Shown: positions 18,066-26,575 of the stretch, one piece after another
How the letters are laid out: each line of letters starts with the position of its first letter
How positions within the stretch are numbered: the first letter of the stretch is position 1
DNA from: Rhodomicrobium sp052144215
GTDB lineage: Bacteria; Pseudomonadota; Alphaproteobacteria; Rhizobiales; Rhodomicrobiaceae
Assembly (NCBI GenBank): GCA_052144215.1
Contig: JBKQQS010000003.1
Coordinates: forward strand, 4,923-68,922
Direction of reading: 5' to 3'
DNA length: 64,000 bases
Made by a program: the position numbers and the translations under genes
Notes under the pieces: model-generated
Seen by the model: the letters and a program-made list of their open reading frames with translations, nothing else
What the model was told of the DNA's origin: nothing
Database searches by the model: none

Positions 18066-19532
18066 TTAGATGGTTCCGTCCTTCAACATCCGGGATAGCG
18101 AATCGAGCTCTTCTTTCAGCGTGCCGTCTTGCTGTTTGAGGTTCTCGATCTTCCGGATCGCATGAAGGACCGTCGTGTGGTCCCTTCCGCCGAACCGCCG
18201 GCCGATCTCCGGCAGCGAGCGCGACGTCAGCGTTTTGGCAAGATACATGCCGATTTGGCGCGGCCGCACAATCGATTGGTTGCGCCGGCTTGAAAGAAGA
18301 TCGCCGCGCTGCACCCCGTAATGCTTGGCGACGATGCGCAAAATGTCGTCGATCTTAACGCGCTTCGGTTCCTTCGAGCGGATAAGATCGCCGATTGTGT
18401 TCTCGGCCGCATCGCAGGTCACCTTCTCGCCGGTGAGCTGATAGGCAGCATGCAGGCGGGTGATGGCCCCTTCCAGCTCTCTGCCGTTTTCGGTCAATTG
18501 CGTGGCGAGATAGTCGAGGACATCGCCTGGAACCTCGAAGCCGGGCGAAGACGCAATTTTTTCTACGGCGCGCTTTTCCAGAATCTTCAGCCGCAGGTCG
18601 TAATCGAGCGGGGCGAGTTCCGCGACCAAGCCGCCGGAAAGCCTGGAACGCATTCTGGCATCGAAGCTTTCGAGCAGCAGCGGGGCGCAATCCGCAGCCA
18701 CCACAACTTGCTTGCCGCCATCGATCAGCGAATTCAGCGTGTGGCAGAACTCCTGCTGGAAAGTGCGGCCCTGCAAGAATTCCATATCGTCGATCAGCAA
18801 AAGATCGATTGTGCGAAGCTTCTCCTTGAATGCGGGAGCATCGCGGGTCTGCAGCGCCTCTGCGAAACTATACATGAAGCGTTCCGCCGTGAGGTACAGA
18901 ACCTTCCCTGTGGGATTGCGGTTCTTCACCTCCCAGGCGATGGCATGCAGAAGGTGCGTCTTGCCCATGCCCACGCGCGCGTGGATATAAAGCGGATTGT
19001 AGCGCAAGGGCTGGTCGGGCGTGCTTTCGGCGACTTGCAGGGCTGCTGCGTGGGCAAGGCGGTTAGGCGCGCCAACGACGAAAGACAGGAATGTGTAGCG
19101 CGGATCGAGCGGCGAGCCTTCAAATCCGTCAAGCCCGGTTCTTCCGTCCCTCATTTGCTGGGGGACGACGCGAAGCGGTGCGGAAGCGGCGGCCGCCGGC
19201 CTCGGAGAGGCAGCGTCCTTCGCAACGGGCACGGCCTTCACTTTCTCGATCGCGGCCAGATGCGGCTGACGCACCCGGAACTCAAGCCTGTTCGCACCTG
19301 ACAGCTCAGTGCCGCAGCATGCGAGAAGCCTGTCCGAGTAGTGGGATTGGAGCCAGTTGCGCAGGAATTTGGTCGGAACCGAAACCTGCACGACGCGGCC
19401 GTCATAGCCCTCTAACTCCACTCGCCCAAACCAGCTCGTGAACACGTCGTCACCGAGCTCGGCACGCAGACGGCTTTGAATCCGCCGCCATTTATGTTCG
19501 ATTGAAGATGTCGAGAGCTCCAAGGCTTCCAT
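18066..19532 (-). CDS. dnaA: Chromosomal replication initiator DnaA
   Basis: This 488-residue protein has the four-domain DnaA layout. The N-terminal domain I (IEHKWRRIQSRLRAELGDDV) is followed by a Pro/Ala-rich linker to about residue 150. The AAA+ domain contains Walker A VGMGKTHLLHAIAWE and Walker B LLLIDDMEFL. The C-terminal DNA-binding domain contains GGRDHTTVLHAIRKIE. It binds DnaA boxes and opens the origin. The start codon is an ATG preceded by a TA-rich leader. Transcription continues toward dnaN, with a 105-bp gap. Confidence 0.96.
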   Translation of the reverse strand: MEALELSTSSIEHKWRRIQSRLRAELGDDVFTSWFGRVELEGYDGRVVQVSVPTKFLRNWLQSHYSDRLLACCGTELSGANRLEFRVRQPHLAAIEKVKAVPVAKDAASPRPAAAASAPLRVVPQQMRDGRTGLDGFEGSPLDPRYTFLSFVVGAPNRLAHAAALQVAESTPDQPLRYNPLYIHARVGMGKTHLLHAIAWEVKNRNPTGKVLYLTAERFMYSFAEALQTRDAPAFKEKLRTIDLLLIDDMEFLQGRTFQQEFCHTLNSLIDGGKQVVVAADCAPLLLESFDARMRSRLSGGLVAELAPLDYDLRLKILEKRAVEKIASSPGFEVPGDVLDYLATQLTENGRELEGAITRLHAAYQLTGEKVTCDAAENTIGDLIRSKEPKRVKIDDILRIVAKHYGVQRGDLLSSRRNQSIVRPRQIGMYLAKTLTSRSLPEIGRRFGGRDHTTVLHAIRKIENLKQQDGTLKEELDSLSRMLKDGTI

Positions 19533-19595
19533 AATAATATACCTCGCCGCTTCTTAGAAAAAGCGTTTAATTGGAAGGGGCTATACGCCGGAGTG

Positions 19596-20021
19596 CTAGG
19601 CCGCGATGGGAAGATCGGGCCGCAGTTCGCCTGGCTTGAGTTCATGCGAAGCGGTACCGGCAGCGTCTGGCAAGACTGCAGCCAGCAAGCCGCGCGGATG
19701 CTCTCCAGCGGCTCCCGGCATCGCCTGAGCGCCTGCCATTAAGCAGGCGGGGCGGGAGATAGCTTGAAGACCGGCCGGCAAAGTTTCCGCGAACAGAGCC
19801 TCGGCAAGATCCGATGCCATGTGCTGGAACTCTCTCGACGCGAGGTAGGCTTTCCAAGGGATTGAAGGGTGTATAGCCTGCGAGGCTTTTCGCTCGCATT
19901 TTTCCTGGGCGCGTGAAACGAGCAGTTGAGCGCGCTCAAAAATGGCGGGCCGGGCTGGCGGCACCTTCCACGCATAAGAATATATAAATTGCGGCGACGC
20001 CGCCGTGCATTCACTTCGCAT
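19596..20021 (-). CDS. Unrecognised ORF upstream of dnaA
   Basis: An ORF of 141 codons with an exemplary ribosome-binding site (AGGAGG, seven bases before the ATG at 20021). Its third codon positions are GC-rich, like those of the neighbours. The central part (RAQLLVSRAQEKCERK) is predicted helical and the tail is Ala/Gly/Pro-rich. It has no signal peptide or TM segment and I recognise no family. It ends 63 bp before dnaA on the same strand, so the two may be co-transcribed. The strong start site is the main support. Confidence 0.5.
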   Translation of the reverse strand: MRSECTAASPQFIYSYAWKVPPARPAIFERAQLLVSRAQEKCERKASQAIHPSIPWKAYLASREFQHMASDLAEALFAETLPAGLQAISRPACLMAGAQAMPGAAGEHPRGLLAAVLPDAAGTASHELKPGELRPDLPIAA

Positions 20022-20558
20022 CCATCTTCCTCCTGCCCAATGCATTGCGGACAAAAGGTGCAACGGACAGCAAACAGCTGGGCGCGCGCACCGTCTATCC
20101 GTCGCCTGATATGGACAACGGGACTCATCCCACGTGGAGGCCACCCCACAAAGCGAGCCCGGTACGCATTACAGAAACATTATCAGGAGGGGAAAATCCC
20201 CCGTTCGGAAACCTCAGCATACAAAGGAGGGCCGCGGCGCGCAAGTGCCGCGGAGCGCGGCGTCCATGGGAGGAGCTTTGGGGCAATTACCGCCCCCGCC
20301 CTTGAGGGATGGCATCAAGCCATTGAAGAAATTAACGAATTGTTAATACTTTTAGGAAGAATGTAAGAAGAATGCCGCGCTCGCGGAGGTTGCGGTTTTC
20401 GATTGACTCGCGCGAGGCTCCCGGGCTCAGGCCCCGGGAAGCTTATCCGCGTTGAACCGGCAACAGATTGATATTACGGCACTTTTTGCTAGAGACACCA
20501 AGCCGCTGGCCGCCGCGGCAACAGCGAGTGATGTAAATCGGCATCAGTGCCGATGAAT
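20022..20558. other. Non-coding stretch between rpsT and the dnaA block
   Basis: It contains an AT-rich patch at about 20325-20375, several GC-rich palindromes (e.g. CCGCGGC...GCCGCGG near 20230) and one weak DnaA-box-like site (TTATCCGCG near 20444). No consensus TTATCCACA box is present, so I do not call oriC here. Promoters for the minus-strand dnaA block must lie in or near it. Confidence 0.4.
20537..20554 (-). terminator. Weak terminator-like hairpin after rpsT
   Basis: ATCGGCA-TCAG-TGCCGAT forms a perfect 7-bp stem starting five bases after the rpsT stop. Only a short TTTA follows on the minus strand, so termination efficiency is doubtful. Confidence 0.3.
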
Positions 20559-20831
20559 CTATGCAGCCTCGCTAAGCGCCTTGATGCGAGCGGATAGGCG
20601 CGAGATTTTCCGGGATGCTGTGTTCTTATGCATGATGCCTTTCGAGGCCGAGCGCATGATTTCCGGCTGTGCCTCGCGCAGCGCAAGATTCGCGGCGTCC
20701 TTGTCGCCTGAGGCGATCGCCTCTTCGACCTTACGCACGCATGTCCTCATCCGGCTGCGGCGGGATTTGTTGACGAGCGTGCGCCGTTCCGCCTGGCGGG
20801 CGGCCTTTTTTGCCGATTTCGTATTTGCCAT
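20559..20831 (-). CDS. rpsT: 30S ribosomal protein S20
   Basis: This 90-residue basic three-helix protein begins MANTKSAKKAARQAERRT, the canonical S20 start, with a conserved GIMHKNTASRKISRL segment near the end. It binds 16S rRNA early in 30S assembly. The true start is the ATG at 20831; the frame upstream to 20957 is leader sequence. In many alphaproteobacteria rpsT lies next to dnaA, as here. Confidence 0.96.
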   Translation of the reverse strand: MANTKSAKKAARQAERRTLVNKSRRSRMRTCVRKVEEAIASGDKDAANLALREAQPEIMRSASKGIMHKNTASRKISRLSARIKALSEAA

Positions 20832-21018
20832 GTCACGTATTCCTTCCGCGGGCGGGCTACCCGCGCTATGAGATCCGATGTTGGGTGAAAAGATGCCCAG
20901 CCTGCCACAGGCAGCCAATCTTCGATTGCATATACATTCGATGCGTTTGACCGTCAATCTTGGGCAACGGCAGATCGTGCAAAGCCGGCGGGATAAACCG
21001 CCAAACGCCGCAATTTCC

Positions 21019-21249
21019 TCAATGCCCGCTATCGAATGGCAGCAAGGCTTGGAAAAGGGCGGCCTGAGGCGGGCGGGCTTGAGAAGCCGAATCGCCGGCG
21101 CTATGCAGATTTTCGAGAGTTACGAAAGCGATCCCCAAGCAGATCAGCGCAATATAAAAAAGCCCAATGGTGCCGATCAGCTCCGTAACGCTACCGCAAG
21201 CGTCACGCTCGTCCTTATCGTCTCCGCGCCATTTCAATCTACGAGCCAC
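21019..21249 (-). CDS. Small membrane protein, unknown
   Basis: A GTG start at 21249 is preceded by AAGGAG at good spacing and gives a 76-residue protein. It has a charged N-terminus (KWRGDDKDERD), one clear transmembrane helix (IGTIGLFYIALICLGIAFV) and a polar tail. I recognise no family. It lies about 100 bp downstream of the GH18-like gene on the same strand and might be co-transcribed with it. Confidence 0.5.
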   Translation of the reverse strand: MARRLKWRGDDKDERDACGSVTELIGTIGLFYIALICLGIAFVTLENLHSAGDSASQARPPQAALFQALLPFDSGH

Positions 21250-21351
21250 GCAAAACTCCTTCCCCGATAATGCGGCAAAACGCGCACATCTATCAACCAA
21301 AGTCTAAGCCCAATGGGAATCGGCTGCAAGGCGTCGCAGCGGGGCGATGCG

Positions 21352-22392
21352 CTATTCGGTGGTATTGCGGGGATCGGGCGGCGGCGATGTAAAAGGTCCG
21401 GCGCCGCGCCAGATCCGGCTGTACGCCGCCCATTTCTTCTCATCGGTGGTAAAGGAGGCATAGATCGCCACGCCGCGAAAATTCGCAAGCGTTCGAACGC
21501 CGCTTAGGCCTGCAACGATCCCGTTGAGGCTGTGCTCGACGGTTTCCACGTCCGGCCGGTGATAATCCTTGTCGTCGTCATAAGCCGGAACGCCCATGAG
21601 CCACTCGCAGCCGCCGGCTTCAGGCGAAGGCAGCGCCGCGGCGAGCTGCCGCGTCCACGCCGACACCTGCTTTTCGTAGCCGGGCGCAGACGTCAGGCCT
21701 GTGTCGTAGGCCATGACCGTTAGCTCGTTCGCGATCCCGCAGACCTTGCGCATAAAGGGCAGATCCCAATGCGTATCCTTGTCCGAATCCGGGCCGGCCG
21801 GCGGAGGATAAGCCGCAACCGAAAGGGTGTGCCCGCCGATGGCGGCTTTCACGTCCCGCAGAAGATCGAGATAAGCGGCGGTCCCGCTCGGAAGCGGCTC
21901 CACATTGAGGTGCACGCCATCTGCGCCGAGCGCCACAAGCTGCAGCGCATGCCCGGTGAACGCCTTGCGCTGCGCCTCATCGTTCGGATGCACGTCGCTG
22001 CCGAGATTCCCGCCGGTCCACGGGATCACCCGGATCCCGGGCGCGATCTCGTGGATTGCGGCGAGGAACGCGCCGGCCCGCGCGGGCACATAGCGGATGT
22101 GGCCCGACTTCGACCGCCAGCCTGGCCAGCCTTCGGCGTCCATCGGCCCCAGAAACGGGTAGATGCGCTTGATGCCGCGCTCCCGCAGGCTCTCCACAAG
22201 CGCCGCGATTTCTTCCTTGCTGGGCCCTTCGTGCAGCCAATGCCGGCGCATCCAAAGCGCATTATCGCCCCTGTCGAACGCGCCGGGCTTCGGCTGTCCG
22301 GCAGAGTAGGCCGGCAGGTCCGCGATGGCGAACGCCGCCGCAGCAGCCGAGGCAAGCATCCAGATCCTAAAGGAAGTCTTTGGACAAACCAT
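21352..22392 (-). CDS. Secreted GH18-like glycoside hydrolase
   Basis: This 346-residue protein starts with a signal peptide (residues about 1-30, ending AYSAG). A TIM-barrel-like domain follows, with GADGVHLNVEPLPSGTAAY at the position of the GH18 DGxDxDxE motif. The glutamate is kept, but the middle acidic residues are replaced, so catalytic competence is uncertain. LTVMAYDTGLTSAPGYEKQ fits the later GH18 strand with Met-Ala-Tyr-Asp. It may be a peptidoglycan or chitin hydrolase, or a binding protein. It is followed on the same strand by a small membrane protein. Confidence 0.65.
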   Translation of the reverse strand: MVCPKTSFRIWMLASAAAAAFAIADLPAYSAGQPKPGAFDRGDNALWMRRHWLHEGPSKEEIAALVESLRERGIKRIYPFLGPMDAEGWPGWRSKSGHIRYVPARAGAFLAAIHEIAPGIRVIPWTGGNLGSDVHPNDEAQRKAFTGHALQLVALGADGVHLNVEPLPSGTAAYLDLLRDVKAAIGGHTLSVAAYPPPAGPDSDKDTHWDLPFMRKVCGIANELTVMAYDTGLTSAPGYEKQVSAWTRQLAAALPSPEAGGCEWLMGVPAYDDDKDYHRPDVETVEHSLNGIVAGLSGVRTLANFRGVAIYASFTTDEKKWAAYSRIWRGAGPFTSPPPDPRNTTE

Positions 22393-22419
22393 ATCGCCCC
22401 CACGAAAAGCAGCTTAGAC

Positions 22420-23691
22420 CTAAGGCTTGTCCTTAGCTGTCTCTTGCCTCGCTAAGTCCAGAAGCGTCTCGCGATCTGCAGTGAAACCGCCGGCAGCCCA
22501 GCGCTCCTCGAGAGTCTTCAAAAGCGCCCCCATGGCCGGGCCGGGCTTGAGGCCCAGCGCGATCAAATCTGCGCCGCCGAGCGGGAAATTGGGCCGCTGC
22601 CACGAGGCCGCGAGAGAGGCAGCGTATCCCCAAGCCGCGTCGTCTGGCGGGGCATCGGATGAAGCCCAGGCGAGTAGAAGGCGCCCGAGATAAAGCCGGA
22701 CGCCGAGCTTATAGAGCAGGACCTCCAAAGCCGCTTTGCCGAAGCTGGCCGAAATAACGGGTGAATGCGTGGACAGGCCCTCCAGATCCTTCGCCTCCTG
22801 CGACGAGAGCCGGAGCTTCTCTGTCAGGCGCCCGGCATCCTCCTCCACGAACAGACCGAGCGCGGCGAGCCTGAGAATAGCGTCCGGAGCTCGTTCCAGC
22901 GCAGCCTCGATCTGGCAAAGCCGCTCGAAGCGCGCGCGCCGCACACCGCCGCCGAGGAGCAAGAGCAGAAGCCCGGCCTCGTCCATGATTTCGATGGCCT
23001 CTGGAGCGCGGCGGGTCACGAGGATGCGCAGCATCTCCATGCGCACCCGCTCGCGCGAAAGCCGTGAGAGCCCAGCGCGCTCGCGGATGGCGGCAGAAAC
23101 GCCCGCAGCGTCGAAATCGCCGTGGCTATAGTCCGCGCTAAACCGGAAAAAGCGCAAAGTGCGCAGGTAATCCTCGCGGATGCGCTCCGCGGCATCTCCC
23201 ACAAAACGGACGCGGCCTGCGCGAAGATCGCTTAACCCGCCAAGTGGATCGTGCACCTTGCCCGCAGCATCGGCGTAAAGCGCGTTCATGGTGAAATCGC
23301 GCCGGCGCGCATCCCCGGCCCAATCGCCGCCGAAGGCGACGGTTGCGTGCCGCCCATCGGTCTCGACATCGCGGCGGAGCGCCGTCACCTCGAAGGGGAC
23401 GCCGCCGGCGATAACCGTCACCGTGCCGTGAGCGATACCGGTGGGCACCGTTTTGAGGCCGGCTTCGTCCGCGAGGCGCACAATATCCTCCGGCTTGGCA
23501 TTGGCTGCGAAATCCACCTCCGTCACTGCCCGCCCGAGCAGCGAATTGCGCACGGCGCCGCCAACGGCGCGCGCCTCGAAACCGTCGCGGTTGAGGCATG
23601 CGAACACGGCCTGCGTTTGCGGCCGCAAGAACCAGTCTGCGCTTGCGACGCTCGGTGAGTCCGTGGCGGGCGGCATCGCTTTAGCGGTCAC
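22420..23691 (-). CDS. cca: CCA tRNA nucleotidyltransferase
   Basis: This 423-residue class II nucleotidyltransferase adds or repairs the CCA end of tRNAs. The nucleotide-binding start reads VGGAVRNSLLGR, and the RRDFTMNALYAD motif is present. The metal-binding DxD of the family appears here as E-V-D (TEVDFAAN), so the first aspartate is replaced by glutamate. The substitution is conservative but worth noting. The gene overlaps the upstream Nudix gene by four bases (ATGA), indicating coupling. Confidence 0.9.
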   Translation of the reverse strand: MTAKAMPPATDSPSVASADWFLRPQTQAVFACLNRDGFEARAVGGAVRNSLLGRAVTEVDFAANAKPEDIVRLADEAGLKTVPTGIAHGTVTVIAGGVPFEVTALRRDVETDGRHATVAFGGDWAGDARRRDFTMNALYADAAGKVHDPLGGLSDLRAGRVRFVGDAAERIREDYLRTLRFFRFSADYSHGDFDAAGVSAAIRERAGLSRLSRERVRMEMLRILVTRRAPEAIEIMDEAGLLLLLLGGGVRRARFERLCQIEAALERAPDAILRLAALGLFVEEDAGRLTEKLRLSSQEAKDLEGLSTHSPVISASFGKAALEVLLYKLGVRLYLGRLLLAWASSDAPPDDAAWGYAASLAASWQRPNFPLGGADLIALGLKPGPAMGALLKTLEERWAAGGFTADRETLLDLARQETAKDKP

Positions 23692-24416
23692 AGCGACTCC
23701 GCGTCCGGAGCGTAGAGACGCTCGTAAAGATTGCGCAATATGGCTGCGGTCGCTCCCCAGATGAAACGCTTCTCATACTCAATGGCGTAGAACTGCACAG
23801 TCCTGCCTTTCCACTCGCGGAAGTGTCTCATATGGTTCTCTTCCCTCATGAGGTAGGAGAGAGGCACTTCGAAGACCTCCGCCACCTCGCCCGGATGCGG
23901 GACCGGCTCGAAGCCCGGATCGACGAGCGAAAGCACGGGGATGATGCGGAAACCGGTGCCCGTATTGTGCAGGTCGAGCAGGCTCAAGGGGGTGACGAGC
24001 GCGGGCGGGATGCCGGCCTCCTCCTCTGCCTCGCGGATCGCGGCCGCGACGGGCGTCGCATCGTCCGCTTCGATTTTGCCGCCTGGGAAGGCGATCTGGC
24101 CGCCATGGGCTTTGAGATGAGAGGTCCTAAGCGTCAGCAGCACCGTTACTTCGGGCTCGCGGACGAGCACGGGCACAAGCACCGCCGCCATCCTCCAGTC
24201 GCCGGCCGCGACGAGATGCTCAAGCCTTAAATTTTCGTTAGGGTTTCCGCTCTCGTCCAGTCTGCGTCCGGCGTCGATCCCATAGGAATAGGGCTGCTCC
24301 GCCATCCACGAAGCTTTTTCGAGCGCCAAGCCGCGCAGCCGGGCTCTTTCGGCAAAACCCTTTGCTGAAAAAGGGCTTATCGCCGCGTCTTCTGTCAGTT
24401 CACGAAGCCAAGCCAT
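23688..24416 (-). CDS. CoA pyrophosphatase-like Nudix hydrolase
   Basis: This 242-residue protein has the Nudix box GGKIEADDATPVAAAIREAEEEAGI (read as Gx5Ex7REUxEExGU), preceded by RTSHLKAHGGQIAFPGG. The latter is the signature of the CoA/YeaB (NudL) subgroup that hydrolyses CoA and acyl-CoA diphosphates. I start at the ATG at 24416; the longer ORF to 24545 has no similarity. It is translationally coupled to cca, an arrangement often seen in Rhizobiales. Confidence 0.88.
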   Translation of the reverse strand: MAWLRELTEDAAISPFSAKGFAERARLRGLALEKASWMAEQPYSYGIDAGRRLDESGNPNENLRLEHLVAAGDWRMAAVLVPVLVREPEVTVLLTLRTSHLKAHGGQIAFPGGKIEADDATPVAAAIREAEEEAGIPPALVTPLSLLDLHNTGTGFRIIPVLSLVDPGFEPVPHPGEVAEVFEVPLSYLMREENHMRHFREWKGRTVQFYAIEYEKRFIWGATAAILRNLYERLYAPDAESL

Positions 24417-24617
24417 GAGTGGCCCTCCATAATGCTGACAAATTAGTGCTGCGGATCGAGTGCGAAGCCTGCTCTTGCGGATTTGCCGCCATCCGGCTTT
24501 GGGAGGCGGCAAATGCCCGGCTTCGTGGCGTTGTATCCGCGCCATGCATCAGCATATACTCTGGATTAGAGACGGCGCAGCCAAACCGCAACGGTCACCA
24601 AGCAGGTTTTTCATCGT

Positions 24618-25610
24618 ATGCACCATCCTTCCGAGCCCGACATTTTAGCCCGCGCCGATGACATCCGCTCGAAGGTGGCTCGCGCCAAGGACTCGATTTC
24701 GCGCGTCATCTTCGGGCAGGATAACGTTATCGAGCTTGTTCTCGTTAACATTCTTTCCGGCGGCCATGCACTGCTGATCGGGGTGCCAGGCCTCGCCAAG
24801 ACCTCGCTTGTCGAAGCGCTCGGCGCGGCTCTCGGCCTCAATTCGAAGCGGATTCAATTCACGCCCGACCTTATGCCGTCCGATATCGTCGGCACAGAGG
24901 TGCTTGAGGAAAAGGCTGGATCGCGCTCCTTCCGCTTCGTCGAAGGCCCCGTTTTCACGCAGCTTCTGATGGCCGACGAGATCAATCGCGCCAGCCCGAA
25001 GACACAATCGGCCCTTTTGCAAGCGATGCAGGAGCGCCAAGTTACTTATGCCGGCCAAACCTACGCGCTGCCCTTTCCATTTTTCGTGCTCGCGACCCAG
25101 AACCCGCTTGAGCAGGAGGGTACTTATCCCTTGCCGGAGGCGCAACTCGACCGGTTCCTTATGCAAATCGATGTGACCTATCCCGATGCCGTGGCCGAGC
25201 GTCGTATGCTGTTCTCGACGACGGGGCTCGAAGAACGCCGCGTGCAGCAAGTGCTCACGGCGGAGGAGGTTATGGCCGCCCAGCGTTCCGTCCGCCAGAT
25301 TCCCACCGGCGATAGCGTTGCCGACGCCATATTGAAACTGGTCCGGTCCGCCCGTCCGCAAACGGACGAAGCGGCTTGGCGCGTAAACGAGCTCGTGGCC
25401 TGGGGGCCCGGGCCGCGCGCGAGCCAAGCTTTGACCATGACCGTGAGGGCCCGAGCGCTGCTCGACGGCCGCTTCGCCCCAGACGTCGACGATGTGATCG
25501 CGCTCGCAAAGCCCGTGCTCCGCCATCGCATGGCACTCACTTTCACGGCGCGAACTGAAAACATCACGGTCGATCAAGTTATCGACGAACTTATCGCACG
25601 CCTCCGTTGA
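24618..25610 (+). CDS. MoxR-family AAA+ ATPase
   Basis: This 330-residue ATPase has Walker A GVPGLAKTSL (residues about 55-64), Walker B LLMADEINRA, and sensor 1 in FVLATQNPLEQEGTYPLPEA. The last stretch is diagnostic of MoxR proteins, which act as chaperones maturing partner complexes, often with VWA proteins. It heads a four-gene operon with DUF58, BatA-like/DUF4159 and VWA-like genes, all overlapping or nearly so. The client is unknown. Confidence 0.92.
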   Translation: MHHPSEPDILARADDIRSKVARAKDSISRVIFGQDNVIELVLVNILSGGHALLIGVPGLAKTSLVEALGAALGLNSKRIQFTPDLMPSDIVGTEVLEEKAGSRSFRFVEGPVFTQLLMADEINRASPKTQSALLQAMQERQVTYAGQTYALPFPFFVLATQNPLEQEGTYPLPEAQLDRFLMQIDVTYPDAVAERRMLFSTTGLEERRVQQVLTAEEVMAAQRSVRQIPTGDSVADAILKLVRSARPQTDEAAWRVNELVAWGPGPRASQALTMTVRARALLDGRFAPDVDDVIALAKPVLRHRMALTFTARTENITVDQVIDELIARLR

Positions 25611-25624
25611 GACAACCGCCCTCG

Positions 25625-26575
25625 ATGTCACTGCCCCCCAAAGCCCGGACGCCCAGCCTCGCCCACGAGGAAGCTTCTCAGGAGCTTGCGTCGAAGCTTC
25701 CGGCGCTGCTCGTGGAAGCACGGCGGGTGGCGGCGACGGTGGCGCAAGGCACGCATGGCAGGCGGCGCGCCGGACCCGGCGACACGTTCTGGCAATACCG
25801 TAGCTTCGCGGCAGGCGATTCCGCCTCGATCATCGATTGGCGCCGATCCGCCGGATCGAGCCATCTTTTCGTGCGCGAGCGCGAATGGGAGGCCGCGCAC
25901 ACGGTCTGGATTTGGATCGATCTGTCGCTATCGATGAACTTTAGGGATTTGGCTCAGGCGCAAAAGGACGAGCGCGCGATCGTGCTCGGCTTGGCCCTCG
26001 CATCGCTGCTTTCGGATGCGGGCGAGCGCGTCGGCATACCCAACCTCATGGAGCCGAAAGCGGGGCACAGCGCCACCTCTCTCATGATCGAGGCGCTCGC
26101 CCGCTCGCTTCCGGGACTTAAGAGCTTGCCCGATCCCAGGAGCCGCTTCGGCCGCCATTCGGAACTTGTCATTTTCAGCGATTTTCTTGAGCCCGCACCT
26201 GCGCTTGCCGCAGCCTTCGGTGCCATCGCGCGTCAGGGCGTCCGCGGTCATATCGTCCACATTCTGGATCCCGCTGAGGAAAGCTTGCCCTATAGCGGCC
26301 GGATCGAGTTTTTCGACGGAGAGAGCGGCACGCGCTATCTCGCCGAGCGAGCGGAAAATGAGCAGCCGGAATACGTGCGAAGATTTGCGGCGCACAAGGC
26401 GGCTGTTGCCTCGCAGGCGATGGCTTTGGGATGGACGCCGTTTCTACACCATACCGACCGCCCGGCCGTGGAGGCGCTGCTGCCGCTGTTCATGCATCTC
26501 TCAGGCCTCGAAAAGGCGTACCGCGCCAAGGGGATGCTGAAGGGGCAGGCTAGCCCCGGGGGCACGCAGGCATGA
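25625..26575 (+). CDS. DUF58 domain protein
   Basis: The DUF58 signature is present as PGDTFWQYRSFAAGDSASII and DWRRSAGSSHLFVRERE. DUF58 proteins have a VWA-like fold and are nearly always encoded beside MoxR ATPases. I use the ATG at 25625; a TTG at 25607, overlapping the moxR stop, would add six residues. The gene overlaps the next one by four bases. There is no signal peptide, so it is presumably cytoplasmic, at the membrane face. Confidence 0.88.
   Translation: MSLPPKARTPSLAHEEASQELASKLPALLVEARRVAATVAQGTHGRRRAGPGDTFWQYRSFAAGDSASIIDWRRSAGSSHLFVREREWEAAHTVWIWIDLSLSMNFRDLAQAQKDERAIVLGLALASLLSDAGERVGIPNLMEPKAGHSATSLMIEALARSLPGLKSLPDPRSRFGRHSELVIFSDFLEPAPALAAAFGAIARQGVRGHIVHILDPAEESLPYSGRIEFFDGESGTRYLAERAENEQPEYVRRFAAHKAAVASQAMALGWTPFLHHTDRPAVEALLPLFMHLSGLEKAYRAKGMLKGQASPGGTQA

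Noticed and set aside
20022..20558. Chromosomal origin next to dnaA
   Set aside because: Only one poor DnaA-box-like site (TTATCCGCG) and no cluster of boxes; the AT-rich patch alone is not enough.
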